The notes beneath the pieces were generated by a model. The model was given only the letters and a program-made list of their open reading frames with translations. It was not told the DNA's origin and searched no databases. From the NCBI GenBank assembly GCA_946902875.1, contig OX336336.1, positions 6,418,545 through 6,482,544 of the forward strand: a stretch of DNA of 64,000 bases, read 5' to 3'. Shown here one piece after another: positions 12,058 through 23,285 of the stretch. Every line of letters starts with the position of its first letter. Position 1 is the stretch's first letter. Source of the stretch: Nematopogon swammerdamellus. Taxonomy: Eukaryota; Arthropoda; Insecta; Lepidoptera; Adelidae. A program made the position numbers and the translations under genes.

Positions 12058-13134
12058 GGGTCTAACTGCCGTAATTGCCGTAAGATATGAATGATCAATA
12101 AATAATAAGCAATTTGGAAGGTGGTCGAATGCTTATTAATCCTTAGAATTTTATGCACATTTTATTTTTTCAGCTTTTATTTTGATAATTACTCGTACAA
12201 GAATACCAGCTATCAGTGTAGGTATTTTTCAATGCTCATTGGGAGTTTTACTTTCGTTAATTCATTCTTGATTTGCTTCATGCTCTTATCAACAGATTTC
12301 TTGTGCTAATTGAGTTATCACGAAATCTTGCAAAAATGCACCTAGATTCAAAATTTCAAATCAACTTTCGATTAAGCCATTAAAATACCGGATTAATTAG
12401 TTGACAAATGGTTTTCTTAGCTCTAGCCTCGGGTGCATCGTGCTTTCGTGAACGAGCGACCGGCTTATATTAGCACGACTTTGTCCGCCCGTCTGTCACT
12501 CACCTCATTAATGGGCAAACGTAAATTTCACTCACGAAGAGCGTAATGAGATCGGCGACGACGAATCGGTTTCGATTTCGTTGCCATTGTGCAGACATTG
12601 CTCTCGTTGTAGCGTTTGTAAATGCGCTGTGCTATCGAGCTGAATAGAGTGTAGGTACTCATTATGTAGGCTATCCTTTTAGGATTTGTTATGATATGAA
12701 TGATTTAATTTTATTTAAAGCAAAGATTGGATTATGAACTTGTAGTGTAGGTGTCTAATCAATTAGTCAAAATATACAAAATTAGGTAGATCTAGATAAT
12801 GTTTTTGATTTCATAATGGAGAAACGTTTCCTAAATTGATTGTAATAATTGAAGAACAGGTGACAATTCAAACAAATGTTTGTAATAAATTCAATGCGCA
12901 AACTTTTCATTTGGTTTCCGATATATCAAAATTAATAAAAAAAAATAATGACAATATAACAATATAATAAAAATGCCTTCGTCGTTACTTCCGACACTCA
13001 GCAGCCGCGGCGGCCGCGGTCTGGTGAAGTGGCTATAGATATGCCTATAGAATTTGATGGCTAATTCTTATTACTACTTTTATAGTAAGCAACACTCGGG
13101 TAAATTAAAATTAAAACTAAATTAAATTAAATTA
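12058..13134. other. non-coding, no gene seen
   Basis: No gene recognised. The stretch 12430-12620 is less AT-rich and not obviously repetitive within the window, so it might be a conserved non-coding element; this cannot be judged without alignment. Confidence 0.35.
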
Positions 13135-13519
13135 AGCCGCGGGTGGCCGAGTGGTTTGGGCATCGGCTTCTCATGCGAGAGGTCCGCGGTTCGAATCCGG
13201 TCGGCGTGAACCAATGAGTTTTTTCTGACGAAAAAATTTACGTGCATTGGAACCGGTGTAAAACTGTAGGTCCCTTCCCTTGTGCCCCTTACTAGGTGGT
13301 AGGCTCAAATTGTAGCCGACTGGGTTGGTACCACCGTACTGGATGTAAGATTGCCGCAAGCAACCTCGGTTGTGTTCTCCTCTAGTCCAGTATAGCCAGC
13401 AATCCAGGGAAGTCTCCGGTATGGGACCTACCTTCTCGGAGGTGATATTGGCTGGTTAGAGCATGCGCTTTGGCCCCTCCGACTCAGCCACCCATACCGG
13501 ATTACATAAAAAAAAAAAA
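13135..13519 (+). mobile_element. tRNA-derived SINE, full length
   Basis: The head carries pol III promoter boxes: A box TGGCCGAGTGG at about 13144 and B box GGTTCGAATCC at about 13189. Between them lies 'CATCGGCTTCTCATGCGAGAGG'-type sequence, like a Leu/Ser-type tRNA arm. The body runs through 'GTAGGTCCCTTCCCTTG' and 'CTCCTCTAGTCCAGTATAGC', and it ends in an A-tail after 'CCATACCGGATTACAT'. Sister copies are at 11769 (-), 30054, 53994, and fragments at 18431 and 22890. Confidence 0.9.
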
Positions 13520-14763
13520 TTAAAACGTCTTAATGCTTTTTATCCATAAATCTAAGAAGTATTAATGAACATGAAGTTAGTATAATATATAGTGATGTTA
13601 TACAGTGGTTTCTTAACATAGAAGTTTATGTGAGGTATTGCATCTGTTTATTAATTTATGAATGAAAAATAAATCAATCATGTATCATTTCATTATTCAT
13701 TATGTAGTAGTATGAGTTCTAAGTGCAAAGTGTATAACATTTGTTTTATTTACATTGAGTAAAATGTTATTAGTGTTAGGATATATCATTGAATATAGCT
13801 GTACGTTTAGGTTTGTATAGAATCTTCCAGTGACGTGTCGTGCGAAAGGGACACATACACGCATAGACACGACACAGAGAGGGACCAGCGGCCGCGATCG
13901 GTGGTGTTGCAGAGTTTAATTAATTTAACGAATACATAAAATTGAAGTATAATATAAACAAAGTGAAAGACGAACAAACAGTGGTTTAATTTGGAGTGTT
14001 GGCCTTTCATTAGAATGAAGCCACATTTTTAATGATTGTATTACAGCTTTAAAGGACTCACGGTTCCAGTATGGAGCCTTGAGGAACTCCCATAGAAATC
14101 GATTCTACTTCTGACATATAGCCATTGATATCACAAACCTGCTTTCTGTTACTTAAATACGATTTGCAAAGGCATTTTATCATTTTATATAATTATCACC
14201 AATAATTGTTGGTATGTTAGTATAAGAAACACATATAAACAACAAGCCATAGGAAAGCATATTAAAAATTTTGGGAAACCTGCAGGTTAATCACATAAGA
14301 CCTTTAAAATAAACTATTAAAACTAGTCTCATTTTTTTTTCGTGCCGTGAGTTTCTGGTATACTTATAATGCTCGATACCATCTTCAAATTATACCTTAC
14401 CACAATCCGCAATAAAATGCCGTTCAACGCCTCGGCTAACTGTGCTCTCGATTGTGTAGGTGCAATCAGAACGGAATGATAACTTGTGTACTATTTGTTG
14501 ACAATTAGCTTACATTGAACGAACATCCATAACGCTCCAAACATGGCAATAAATGAAAATGAAAATATGGAATTGTTTTCCGGTGAGTGTTTTCCCTAGC
14601 TCCTATAACCTTAGGGTCTTCAAAGGGGGGTCAATAAATTAGACGGCGACTTTTTTAATGGAGCTTCACTGAGCGTGGTTTCGCGAGGAGTGGTGTTATT
14701 AGCTGTGACTGATTGTACGACGGACTCCTGGGCACAGTCATCGTGCCACGTGCAGCGTACGTC
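13520..14763. other. non-coding, no gene seen
   Basis: AT-rich DNA with no supported gene. Confidence 0.4.
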
Positions 14764-14939
14764 AATATGTGAATATCCTTATAACTCGAGAACCACTTTA
14801 TCGATTTACATACGATTTTCACTGTTACATTCTGTCACTTCTTAAGATGCTTTTAGGTTATAAATTATAACGCTATGTCGTCGGCGGCCTGAGCTGTGAC
14901 CAAATAGTCACGCGAAGCGTAGCCGCGGCCAAAAGCTAG
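14764..14939 (+). mobile_element. Helitron 3' end fragment
   Basis: It ends with the GC-rich hairpin region 'CACGCGAAGCGTAGCCGCGG' followed by CTAG (14936-14939) and a host T, the Helitron 3' signature. Its body ('ACTCGAGAACCACTTTATCG', 'TTACATTCTGTCACTTCT') matches 36110-36275. Confidence 0.7.
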
Positions 14940-15042
14940 TACCCCATAACTTAATTAAAAATTATTGATATTGCTAATTGGACAAGTCAATATAATTGAA
15001 TAAATAGCAGGTAATGTAAAGAGAATGTTTGTGTTGTTGCAG

Positions 15043-15160
15043 TGTCCTAGCCGGGTGCAGTAGCGGCGCTGCACAGGAGCAGCAGACAGCGGCAGCATGG
15101 CGCGCGGCGCGCTGCGGTTGGCCGCATTGGTCCTTCTCCTTCATATTTCTAAGACGCTTG
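15043..15160 (+). CDS. PAN-domain protein, exon with start codon and signal peptide
   Basis: This exon follows a good acceptor (TTGTGTTGTTGCAG, AG at 15041-15042). It holds 54 bases of 5'UTR and then ATG at 15097. The first 22 residues begin MARGALRLAALVLLLH and make a typical signal peptide: basic start, Leu/Ala/Val core, then ISKTLG. The exon ends at 15160 after one base of a codon (phase 1), before the donor GTTAGT. That base joins G|GT of the exon at 15618 to encode Gly. There is no longer in-frame start upstream in the exon. The product would enter the secretory pathway. The presence of a 5'UTR acceptor means that transcription starts further upstream. I recognise the architecture but not the specific gene, so no symbol is given. 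Confidence 0.85.
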
Positions 15161-15349
15161 GTTAGTATTCGTCACAACTTACATTAGTGGGCATTCCGTT
15201 CCTTTAGGTACTGAAAAACTTCGCATTTGGCGCCGATCCACCCATAATGTGTCTAACGAAGCCCATTGACATTCGGTCACATGCGGGGGCTGCGAGCGCC
15301 ATGCCGGCCTGACATGTGCCTATTCACGCCCCTCTTGAAGGACTGAGAC

Positions 15350-15420
15350 TATGCTTCGGAAGAAATTTGTGGCCAGGGAGAGCGTTCCAGAGTATACCAG
15401 TTCCGAGGCGGAAAGATCTC
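15350..15420 (-). pseudogene. LINE reverse transcriptase remnant, very short
   Basis: Minus-strand sequence resembles the KLWNALPA motif region of the fragments at 4375 and 34225 ('CTGGAACGCTCTCCCTGGCC'), with frame damage. It sits in the intron between the first two visible PAN exons. Confidence 0.45.
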
Positions 15421-15617
15421 CAGATTGGATTTTAGCCCACATTAACAAAATATATTGTGTTATACCTACCTTGTTGGCGTTATTTATAGTTTTATAGAAC
15501 AGAAATAACATGGATACCGCGAATATCATATGAAGAATTCAAGAATAGAACGTTGTGATCGCGTGCAATTTATTTTTCCTTGATTGGTCCGTAATGCAAA
15601 ATGGCGGCATTGCACAG

Positions 15618-15750
15618 GTCGGATCGCGTTCGAGAAGCTGACGGACGTAGACTTCACGGGCACGGCCTACTACACGGTGCGCAATCTATCGCTGTACGAG
15701 TGCCAGGGCTGGTGCAGGGAGGAGCCGGATTGTCAAGCCGCTGCTTTCAG
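15618..15750 (+). CDS. PAN-domain protein, second coding exon
   Basis: The acceptor is TTGCACAG (AG at 15616-15617) and the donor is GTAAAC at 15751. Joined to 15160 the frame gives Gly, then RIAFEKLTDVDFTGTAYYTV, then RNLSLYECQGWC and REEPDCQAAAF. The Cys/aromatic pattern C-x3-C...C-x-A-A-A-F is that of a PAN/apple domain: an EC..WC.. helix followed by a conserved Cys and a β-strand, as in secreted proteases, nompA-type ZP proteins and related cuticle proteins. The exon ends with two bases of a codon (phase 2) that are completed by the first base of 55063-55153. The protein is probably extracellular, with the PAN fold binding protein or carbohydrate partners; the ligand is unknown. The 133-bp length keeps the frame open across all three exons, which strongly supports the model. 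Confidence 0.9.
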
Positions 15751-15867
15751 GTAAACCTTCATCCGCTATTACTATTATTCTCTATTTCTTTGGGCTGAGC
15801 TACGGATGGAGACGTTCTCGTGACTGTTGATCAGGGATCAAACACAGACATACATAGGTGAGGTTAA

Positions 15868-16015
15868 GCGGCCGGTGGCCGGTGACAGAGCGGTCTTCGC
15901 GTCGCCTTCTCTTGGGAGAGGTCCGTCCGAGGTTCGAATTCGATCACCAATGAGTTTTTTCTGATTTGAAATAAATTACGTGCATACCTTCACCAGCTGC
16001 TCCATGCTTCGGAAT
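15868..16015 (+). mobile_element. SINE with a related tRNA-like head, variant body
   Basis: The head 'GGCCGGTGGCCGGTGACAGA' with B-box-like GGTTCGAATTC at about 15931 and 'CCAATGAGTTTTTTCTGA' matches the tRNA SINE family. The body then diverges to 'GCTGCTCCATGCTTCGGAAT', 'CCATGTATATATA', a tail also seen at 23286-23430. Confidence 0.65.
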
Positions 16016-17278
16016 CCATGTATATATAACTAGGTTCACGGGACTGACTGGAAGAAATTGTCTATGGCATAAAGGGTAACATTATTAGTATTATCTTACG
16101 TTCTGCGTCCATGTTCTATCGATGCGAACGCGAAATATGATGTGTATACCCAGATAAGTTTTACCGACGTAACGACTACCGCGTAAACGAGATCTGCGAG
16201 AGAAGTTGAAAAGGATAGATAAATGTTTATCATGCGGATTATACTTTAGTAAAACTTGTAGTCAATCTTCGGTAAAGACGACACTGTGCGATGATTTACG
16301 ACTAATAAGCACGAGTGATGCAAGCTCATTCTAACCTGAATGTATTTAATCTTTTTATTTTATTTTATTCAGTAATCATACTAATCATACAGTACATGGG
16401 GAAACAATTAATATAAAATATTTAACAAACTAAAAACCAGTTGTGATTACAATAATGGATACATAAAAAAAATTATGATGCTATCTTAAAAAGACACAAT
16501 TTTAAGTAAACAAAAAACAAAATTCCAAAAGAGAATAAGAAAACTTATAAAAAAAAAATCTAATATTAATAAAAAAAAAACATGTGTACTTCTAATATAA
16601 ACCTAATCTCACACTAATGAAACATTAAGTGTAAAATTTAATTTTTTTTAACATTGTCGTGAAAGATTTGATGAAAAATTTATTATTATAAGTTACACAA
16701 GATAGGCGAAGGAAAGTCTTACTAAGGTTACTATTACACTGTGCTATTACTTTTAGGAATATTAAATAAGTATGTAGGTACGATCTAAATTTCATATTTG
16801 GATGATCGCTAACATATCATGAAATAAACCTTTTCTTTTATAAATTGTTCTTAAGTTCAATTTCAATTAAAGTTTGATACCACAAATGCGAAGAGCACGC
16901 GACATCGTATCACCAAATTGCCTTTTGAGATCGACCCAAATTTCCCCGATGTGGAACACCAAATTTTGCCGTTCACCCGCGAAACCACATCTCCAATGCA
17001 GTCCGAGCTTTCACTTCAGATGTGTCCCATCCGGTCGCGCGGCAATTGGAGCGTGGGTCACCATTCATTGTCGAGTGCTACCGGGGGCCGCGTCTTAACT
17101 GCAACAGTACACAGGGCTTCCGCAGGTCGATGGTCATAGGCCAATGGGCGCAAATTATACGTACCTAATATCATGGTATCTAATATTGTGGCCTTTGAAT
17201 GAACAGACATTTTTCATGGTCACTAGGAATAGTAACCAGGAACAGTAGGTATTTTAAGAATCCAGTGTGTTCCGTTTT
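16016..17278. other. non-coding; one unexplained GC-richer block
   Basis: The block 16878-17150 is richer in G+C than its surroundings and has two overlapping 73-74-codon frames. Neither has a domain I know. It may be the edge of an unnamed repeat. The rest is AT-rich. Confidence 0.35.
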
Positions 17279-17855
17279 TAGGGTTCCATACCTTAAAAGA
17301 AAAAAAGGAACCCTTATAAGATCACTCCTGTCTCCACCTGCCCGTCTGTCACAGAGGCTTTTCTCGAAAACTAAGTATCGTAGAAACTCGTTTGGAGTAA
17401 TGATAGATCTTATGACACGTACATATATCGCTTGTCAATAACTTTATTTTAGATTAATATAGGGGCCAGTTCGGTAACAATAAAACAAAAGATTAACTTA
17501 ACATATCAATGTCATTCATCATTTAACTGAAACTTAACTGTAAGGTTTCTAAAAATATTTTTATTAAAAAGAATTTTACACGTACATATATCGCTTGTCA
17601 ATAACTTTATTTTAGATTAATATAGGGGCCAGTTCGGTAACAATAAAATAAAAGATTAACTTAACATATCAATGTCATTCATCATTTAACTGAAACTTAA
17701 AGAATTTTAAGTTCAGTGGCCTTAATGATATAACCATTATATTACAGGAAAACTAGGTTTTTCGACAACGTAATAGTTGCGTCAAAAAAGTATTTTTGTT
17801 GTTTTAGTACGGAACCCTAATTGTGTGAGCCTGATTCGCACTTGACCGCTTTTTA
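17279..17855 (-). repeat. family B repeat, long form, inverted
   Basis: Bounded by AGGGTTCCATACCTTAAAAG and 'ACGGAACCCTAATTGTG' plus 'CTGATTCGCACTTGACCGC', the mirror of the family B start 'GGCCAAGTGCGAGTCGGACTCG'. It contains an internal direct duplication (17414-17700). Confidence 0.65.
17414..17700. repeat. tandem duplication, about 124 bp twice, 164-bp period
   Basis: The sequence from ACACGTACATATATCGCTTG to 'CATTTAACTGAAACTTAA' occurs at 17414-17537 and again at 17578-17700 with almost no changes (for example AAAACAAAAG against AAAATAAAAG). The copies are separated by 40 bases. The near-identity suggests a recent event inside a family B repeat. Confidence 0.85.
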
Positions 17856-17937
17856 TTCTAACTAAGATAGAGAAACAATAAATTGTTTTACAAGTACGTA
17901 GTTACCTTGGTACTTAAACACTCAGAAAGATAATAAT

Positions 17938-18294
17938 CTATTGAAAAGAGTAGATTTTCTCATAAAGAATGATGTTAAGAAAACGATCGAGTTTTCTCTC
18001 CAATTCTTCTTCACGCATATCATTCAAAGCGTACAGTGATGAATTTATGGTACTATTTAAATGAGTCGTATAAGTGTCATTCCGATATGTGCTACCGGTC
18101 GGTGACTGGTAGCGTTCCAGATACGCTTCTAAAACCTTCAATGCGGTTGTTGAGTTAGATTTATTGATGCATTCGGTGGCGCTCCTCCTACCGTGCGCGC
18201 CATAATGTTTGCGCTGGAATTTCAACTTGAAATTGGAACATAGGTCAGCTGACACACTGAGCTTTCGAATTCGTTCGCGTAGAGCAGAAGACAT
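17938..18294 (-). CDS. possible small antisense gene inside the PAN intron, unknown function
   Basis: This 118-residue open frame starts MSSALRERIRKLSVSADLCS and ends LERKLDRFLNIILYEKIYSF Q. The composition is that of a real soluble protein: many Lys/Arg/Glu, few low-complexity stretches, an amphipathic EEELERKLDRFL segment near the end, and no membrane helix. It does not overlap any repeat family I recognise, although a family B copy ends 80 bases downstream. An AATAAA on the minus strand lies at about 17851-17856, some 80 bases past the stop. I do not recognise the family. It could be a small nested gene or a retrocopy, or simply a long chance frame. Confidence 0.4.
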   Translation of the reverse strand: MSSALRERIRKLSVSADLCSNFKLKFQRKHYGAHGRRSATECINKSNSTTALKVLEAYLERYQSPTGSTYRNDTYTTHLNSTINSSLYALNDMREEELERKLDRFLNIILYEKIYSFQ

Positions 18295-18430
18295 GAGTAT
18301 TTTAGGAATATTTGATGTCCGTTAAGTGATGTAAGTTTTGAAATAGATTTGCAGTATTACTATCAATATTTCAAGTATTTAGTAGGTACTTAGGTACATA
18401 ATTTTTAGGTTTCCGTATCCCGTACGTACG

Positions 18431-18525
18431 GAACGGTATGGGTGGCTGAGTCAGAGGAGCTAAGCACATTCTCCGATCAGCCAATATCACCTCCGAGAAG
18501 GTACGTGCCATACCGGAGACTTCTC
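18431..18525 (-). mobile_element. tRNA-derived SINE, 3' fragment
   Basis: Matches the last 95 bases of the SINE at 13135 on the opposite strand: 'GGTATGGGTGGCTGAGTC', 'GCCAATATCACCTCCGAGAA', 'GTGCCATACCGGAGACTT'. It directly abuts a family A repeat. Confidence 0.75.
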
Positions 18526-18531
18526 TTTTGA

Positions 18532-18760
18532 TGACACAACACCGACCATCACGTTTGGCAAAGTATTCGGACAAGATAATATCAAGCAGCCATTAAGGCA
18601 CAAAGACCCACCTTCTGCATGACTCGGTGGAAGGACCGTCCCAAAATGAGAGGTGGCTAGCCTATCCTCCTTTAGCACGGCGGCGGCATCTTGTCCTTAT
18701 GCCTTAGTCGCCTTTTACGACATGCACTGGGAGTGATGGAATGGGGCTATTATTTTTTCG
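18532..18760 (+). repeat. dispersed repeat family A, copy 3
   Basis: Same orientation as copy 1: ACACAACACCGACCATCACG, CAAAGTATTCGGACAAG, 'ACTCGGTGGAAGGACCG', GCATCTTGTCCTTATGCC, TCGCCTTTTACGACATGCAC. The 5' part is missing. Confidence 0.7.
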
Positions 18761-19230
18761 TAACAAGCACCTCGATGATCTAACTAAACGATGACCTAAA
18801 ACCACCAAGATTACTAAGAACATATTGATCTAGAATTGCTTCGAGCTATAGATAATATCCACACGGCACAACCTGCTCTATGCTCATGTTTGAGTGCGTG
18901 GGAGGATCCCACGATTGTTTGCGACTACAGCAGATTATACAAACGAGATGTATTTACCCACCTAAATGTGCCAGTTAGGTTAATTAGTTCAGATTGAGGG
19001 ACCACTCTGTGGGAACTTTCTCTAGTAGTTGGTATTAAGAAAATTCTGCCCAGTATAGCGTCGCATATGCTTTAGTCAACCGGACTTCAAATGTATTTAA
19101 ATGAGAACAATATGTCATTCAACTATAAACATGTTTAATCTAACATGAATATTAATAATACTAGGTAAATTTGGCTTATCGCGGTTGGTATTCGTGCCCA
19201 AAAAACCGCGAATTCCGACCATTGTTAGAC
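18761..19230. other. non-coding, no gene seen
   Basis: No recognisable feature. Confidence 0.35.
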
Positions 19231-19437
19231 AATTTTTTTTTATGTAAACCAGCATGGGTGGCTGTGCCGAGAGACCAATGCTGCAGTCGACAGAGCCAAA
19301 ATCACCTCTCCTCGCGAAACCATGCTCAGTTAGGTGCCATGCCAGCAGATTTGCGGACTGTTGCTAGGCTGTCTAGCCAGTTAATACGACGCTTGAAGAC
19401 ACCCAGGTTAAAGGATTCAGGAAATACACTCGCAAAT
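19231..19437 (-). mobile_element. LINE 3' end (polymerase C-terminus), inverted
   Basis: Near-identical on the opposite strand to 63715-63915: it starts with poly-T, 'ATGTAAACCAGCATGGGTGG', 'AAAATCACCTCTCCTCGCG', 'CGACGCTTGAAGACACCCAG', 'AAGGATTCAGGAAATACACT'. Encodes the FNLGVFKRRIN-type polymerase C-terminus in the sense direction. A 5'-truncated dead copy. Confidence 0.75.
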
Positions 19438-19512
19438 TTACAAATTTACCTAGTATGTATGGCATTTATCTAGTTTCCTTATGTACAGTTTTTTTTAAAT
19501 TTTAGTTTATAT

Positions 19513-20145
19513 CAGGGATCAACAATTAGTTTCATTGGGGGTCCGTTTAAAAAATTTAAGACTGTCGCGGTCCGGTTGGTAGATGATGGATGACTAGGGA
19601 CCCGGATTTAAAATGTCAAATAACAAATAAAATTAAAAGAAATCTGAAACATTTTTTATTAAAGTTTTATTTATTTATTTATTTTAGACAGGCAGCCTAG
19701 GCTGATACGTCTAAATCCAGTTAAAATGTGTTGTTTTTGACATTATCTTGGATTTTTTTTATTATTTTTTTTATTTAATTATCGTTCTTGAGCACTATTT
19801 TTTTTGAGATTATGTTTTATTTGGTAGATATTTATGTAGTCTATTTTTGAATTGGTTGGTACTAAGTGCGCTATTACTTCCTCTGGAAGTTGGTTCCAGT
19901 CTACTTCAAAGTAATTACTAATTACATAATATTATTACGAAAAATTAGATTTTTTGCTATGAACTATTTGTTGGGCCAAGTAAAATTAACACAGATTTGT
20001 ATTTTTATATTCTTACATTTTTCTGATATACTAGTACCTACTTAAGTAAAAAGTTTAGACATCAGTTTTACGGTTTTTTTAAGGTCCGCACAAAATAAGT
20101 CCGCGGTCCGGATCCGGACCGCGGTCCGCCATTTGGCGACCTCTG
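19513..20145. mobile_element. hAT-type non-autonomous DNA transposon
   Basis: The element starts CAGGGATCAACAATTAG and ends 'TTTGGCGACCTCTG', imperfect inverted ends of the CAGGGNTC..CAA type known in hAT elements. It is flanked on both sides by the same 8 bases, GTTTATAT (19505-19512 and 20146-20153); 8-bp target duplications are the hAT rule. Both ends also carry GGTCCG-rich subterminal sequence, including the palindromic 'CGCGGTCCGGATCCGGACCG' near 20100. No transposase frame is present, so movement would have needed an enzyme in trans. Confidence 0.85.
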
Positions 20146-20442
20146 GTTTATATTATAATTTTCACATGTAAAACCTAGTTTACTGTCATGTCATACATTC
20201 ATAAAGCCACAGAATAGCGATCGGAGGCCGCCTGTCCCACAGCCGCAGCTCGCCCGCCCCTTGCGTTTCCTTGCTCTGTGCATAATACATTCCCACATTT
20301 TATATTTATTATGAAAAAAAGTACAACTATAAGTACACATTATTTGTTTTAACAACACGATAATTAATCGTCTATAAGCATTGTGTTAATGAATTTCATT
20401 TATGAAACAGATTAACGGTAGATATAAATTATTTAATATTGA

Positions 20443-20718
20443 CTGCATCTCTTCTCGTGCATGTCGTAAATTGCGACTAAGGGATAAAGACAAGTTGGCG
20501 TGCTAAAGGGCGACAGGATAGCTACCTCTCACCTTGGCACGGTCCTTTCACCGAGTCATGCAGCAGGTGTCGTGCTTTACTTGTCGCTTGATAGGTTATT
20601 CTGTCCTAATAATTTGCTGAACGTGGTGGTCGGTCGGCGTTGTGCTGTTAATTACAAGAATACTTGCAGCACAACACCGATTACTCTGCTTACCCGGATT
20701 TTCGGTATACAGCATGTG
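20443..20718 (-). repeat. dispersed repeat family A, copy 4
   Basis: Inverted relative to copy 1: 'TGACTGCATCTCTTCTCGTG', GCATGTCGTAAATTGCGAC, ACCTTGGCACGGTCC, GCACAACACCGATTACTCTG. More decayed than copy 5. Confidence 0.7.
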
Positions 20719-20779
20719 GTATGTATTTGTGGTATTGACTGCATTATTGGCTTCGAGGTGCGTTTTTTTCAGTATTCTA

Positions 20780-21062
20780 TCCTCCCTACATATTATAAGC
20801 TTCAACGTATACCGTCTGCATGTATATATACGTTCCATTATAACTCAATAACGGCTTAAAGAATTTACTTACGGTTTTTACCTATGTAATATGACATATC
20901 TTCGTAAGTTTATAGACTATATAGCATCACGCCATTATTTATATAAGCTGAGCAGTGGCGCCGAAAGAGAAAACGTTCGGAGAAAATTGCGATTATTTCA
21001 GAATGAAATCCGATTTGCTATGAAACCGACTTTAACGCGACTGGAGCTGCAGGCACCGCTAG
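20780..21062 (+). mobile_element. degenerate Helitron
   Basis: The internal block 'CCTATGTAATATGACATAT' and 'TATAGACTATATAGCATCA' matches 36577-36821. The end 'ACGCGACTGGAGCTGCAGGC' followed by ACCGCTAG then T is a worn Helitron 3' hairpin and CTAG end (21059-21062). Confidence 0.6.
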
Positions 21063-22889
21063 TCAAAAATAAACCTAATAATTTATTTCGTCTTTTGTGT
21101 GAATTGTGAGAATTTATACAAAAATCTGGCACCAATTAACATGGTATACGCTAAGATAAATTTATCTACGAAAAAGCTCTCAAAAGATAAGATCTCTACG
21201 ACTTCATTAAAACTTATAAAATGTTAATCGGGCGCAGAATATATTGTAAGTGGCTCTCGCGCACGCGCTCTCTGCAACACGGTTAATATTAACGTTAAAA
21301 TCGCCATTTTATTGATATTTAATGCGGCGGGAGCATAAACATAGAAAGAATATTAAAATACTGGGGTCGTAAATGCTTAGGTGAATTTACTGCGCATTTC
21401 AGAACGTATCTCAATAGTTTATAGTGCTTCCGCAATTTAATTTTCTGCGGTTATAGATTATCCGATGACATTCTACTTCAGCTTGCTTAAGTTTAAAAAA
21501 GAGAGCATTTTGAAGCCGGATATTTAAAAATAAAGTCCGGACATTTTAGTCACAAAATGAAATAATAAATCCCACGCTCGAAAATTTATCATTCCTTCAA
21601 AATGTTTTATTTAAGTTAAAAAGCCAAAACTAATTAAAAATCAATTAAAAAGTTATTATTCAAGTCAAGTCAATTAAAAAGGTCTAAATAAATTAAAAGC
21701 CGGACAAGGCCCGAAAGGGAGGCCGAAAGTCCGGACGTGTCCGGAAAAATTCGGACGGATGGTAAATAAATCTAGTACCGGACTACGGCGAGGCCGTGGT
21801 CATTTCTTCTCTCACATAGCCTAACTAAACTACTTGACCGATTTCAATATTTGTATGATATACTCGTATATATTACTTTCCTGTCCAAATATCTGCACTA
21901 CCTTTGGCATATTTTCTTCCTCACTCTCATCACCCAAAGGTTGACTGGAAGAAATCACTTAAAGTTCTATGTCCGCCTTTGCACGCTACTGTTCTCTTGT
22001 TCTGTGTGAAGTATTGTTAATTCTATTGCTCTTCTGTATGTTATCTTCTGTCTTCTGTATCTTTGTTAGTGTCTTTGTGTGCAATAAAGTATTTATATTA
22101 TATTCTATTCAACTATGAGGCACTATAGGCATTTGTCTACATATAGTCAGCGTGTCATATGCTATATAGATTTGTTTAATGAAAACTTGAGAAAATACTT
22201 TAGTCAGACGTGTAGAATGATGTGAATAAACGGGAGCGCGAATATACCATTTTCTCAACTTTCCTTGTTATTTCCTGAGTTCTTAGTATACCAGTTTTAT
22301 ATAAAGTTTATTTTATTTTTTCTGACTTATAGAAGACGGTTTCATTGCAAAATGCAATTTCTTTCAGTCAATATGATCTATAAAACAATAACAAGTAACA
22401 ACGCTCTCCTCACGTTTCTTCGCTGTGTTTGTCTTCAGCGGAGTGACGCGACCGTGACGTTGCGCACAATATTATATTAAAATTAAAATAAAATCTTATT
22501 TTATATTTCGATTTTAATATTAATAATAATAACTATTCTTCTGATGTTTCTGTACCTACTTACCGTTTTGTAAATTGCACAGAAGTCGATCGCATTTGCT
22601 GCTGCACGAACTGTCAAAAATTTAGGCGGCTGAATTAATTGCTATTATTATATATCTGTTTGCCGATTGATGGCGGTCGATAGGTACCCGTGCCGGCTCT
22701 CCTATCTGACATCAGACCTCTATCCGAACTGATCTTACCTCGAGATAATTCCGATGTTTGATAGAAAAGAGTCATCGTGCTGTACAGTTGGAACTAACAG
22801 CGCAAACACAAATCAAATCTTTTATATAATTTGATATTCTTATTATAAGTCAATTGCATATTTTCAGTAAACTATACATAGATAATGAA
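21063..22889. other. non-coding with a LINE/SINE tail
   Basis: No gene. The part 21930-22112 ('GGTTGACTGGAAGAAATCAC', 'GTCCGCCTTTGCACGCTACT', 'GTGCAATAAAGTATTTATAT', ending ATTCTATTC) is a typical 3' tail of a lepidopteran non-LTR element in + orientation. The rest is AT-rich; a run at 21690-21760 is rich in GGCCGAAAGTCCGGAC units. Confidence 0.45.
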
Positions 22890-22932
22890 GCTCAGCCACC
22901 CATACCGGATTACCGGATTACATAAAAAAAAA
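22890..22932 (+). mobile_element. tRNA-derived SINE, 3' tip
   Basis: Only CTCAGCCACCCATACCGGATTACC...ATTACATAAAA with A-tail remains; the ACCGGATT unit is duplicated. Confidence 0.6.
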
Positions 22933-23035
22933 GAGAAATGTTAAAATTATAACAATAATAAGTACTTAGAATTTCATAGATACATACCTAGTTAGAAAAT
23001 ACGTTTTACAGAAACAAGCACATTATAAAATTTCG

Positions 23036-23285
23036 GAATGGGCCCTTTCCCCGCGGCCGTCTCGACCCCGCCGACTGACTCCCGCCGAGTCACCATGCGG
23101 TCCTTTCAAATTTGGCCCAATTTACTTTGGGGACTCTTCACCGCGAAGTACAACTCGACGCGAGGACATCTTGAAGCAAGTCAACTGGACCCCAGTACTA
23201 CTGACCGCGACACCCCCTGGGGTGCGAGCTGTATGCAGCGAGTCGCACGCACAACAGGGGCTTTATTTTTTGCATGAGCCCAAGT
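23036..23285. other. GC-richer block, unknown
   Basis: This block has open frames on both strands (79 codons on +, 80 codons on - extending to 23423), yet no domain I recognise. It abuts a SINE-like segment and is probably part of an unnamed repeat. Confidence 0.3.

Noticed and set aside
13141..13203. tRNA gene
   Set aside because: A and B boxes are present, but the sequence does not close into a full tRNA and is followed by the SINE body and A-tail; several copies exist.
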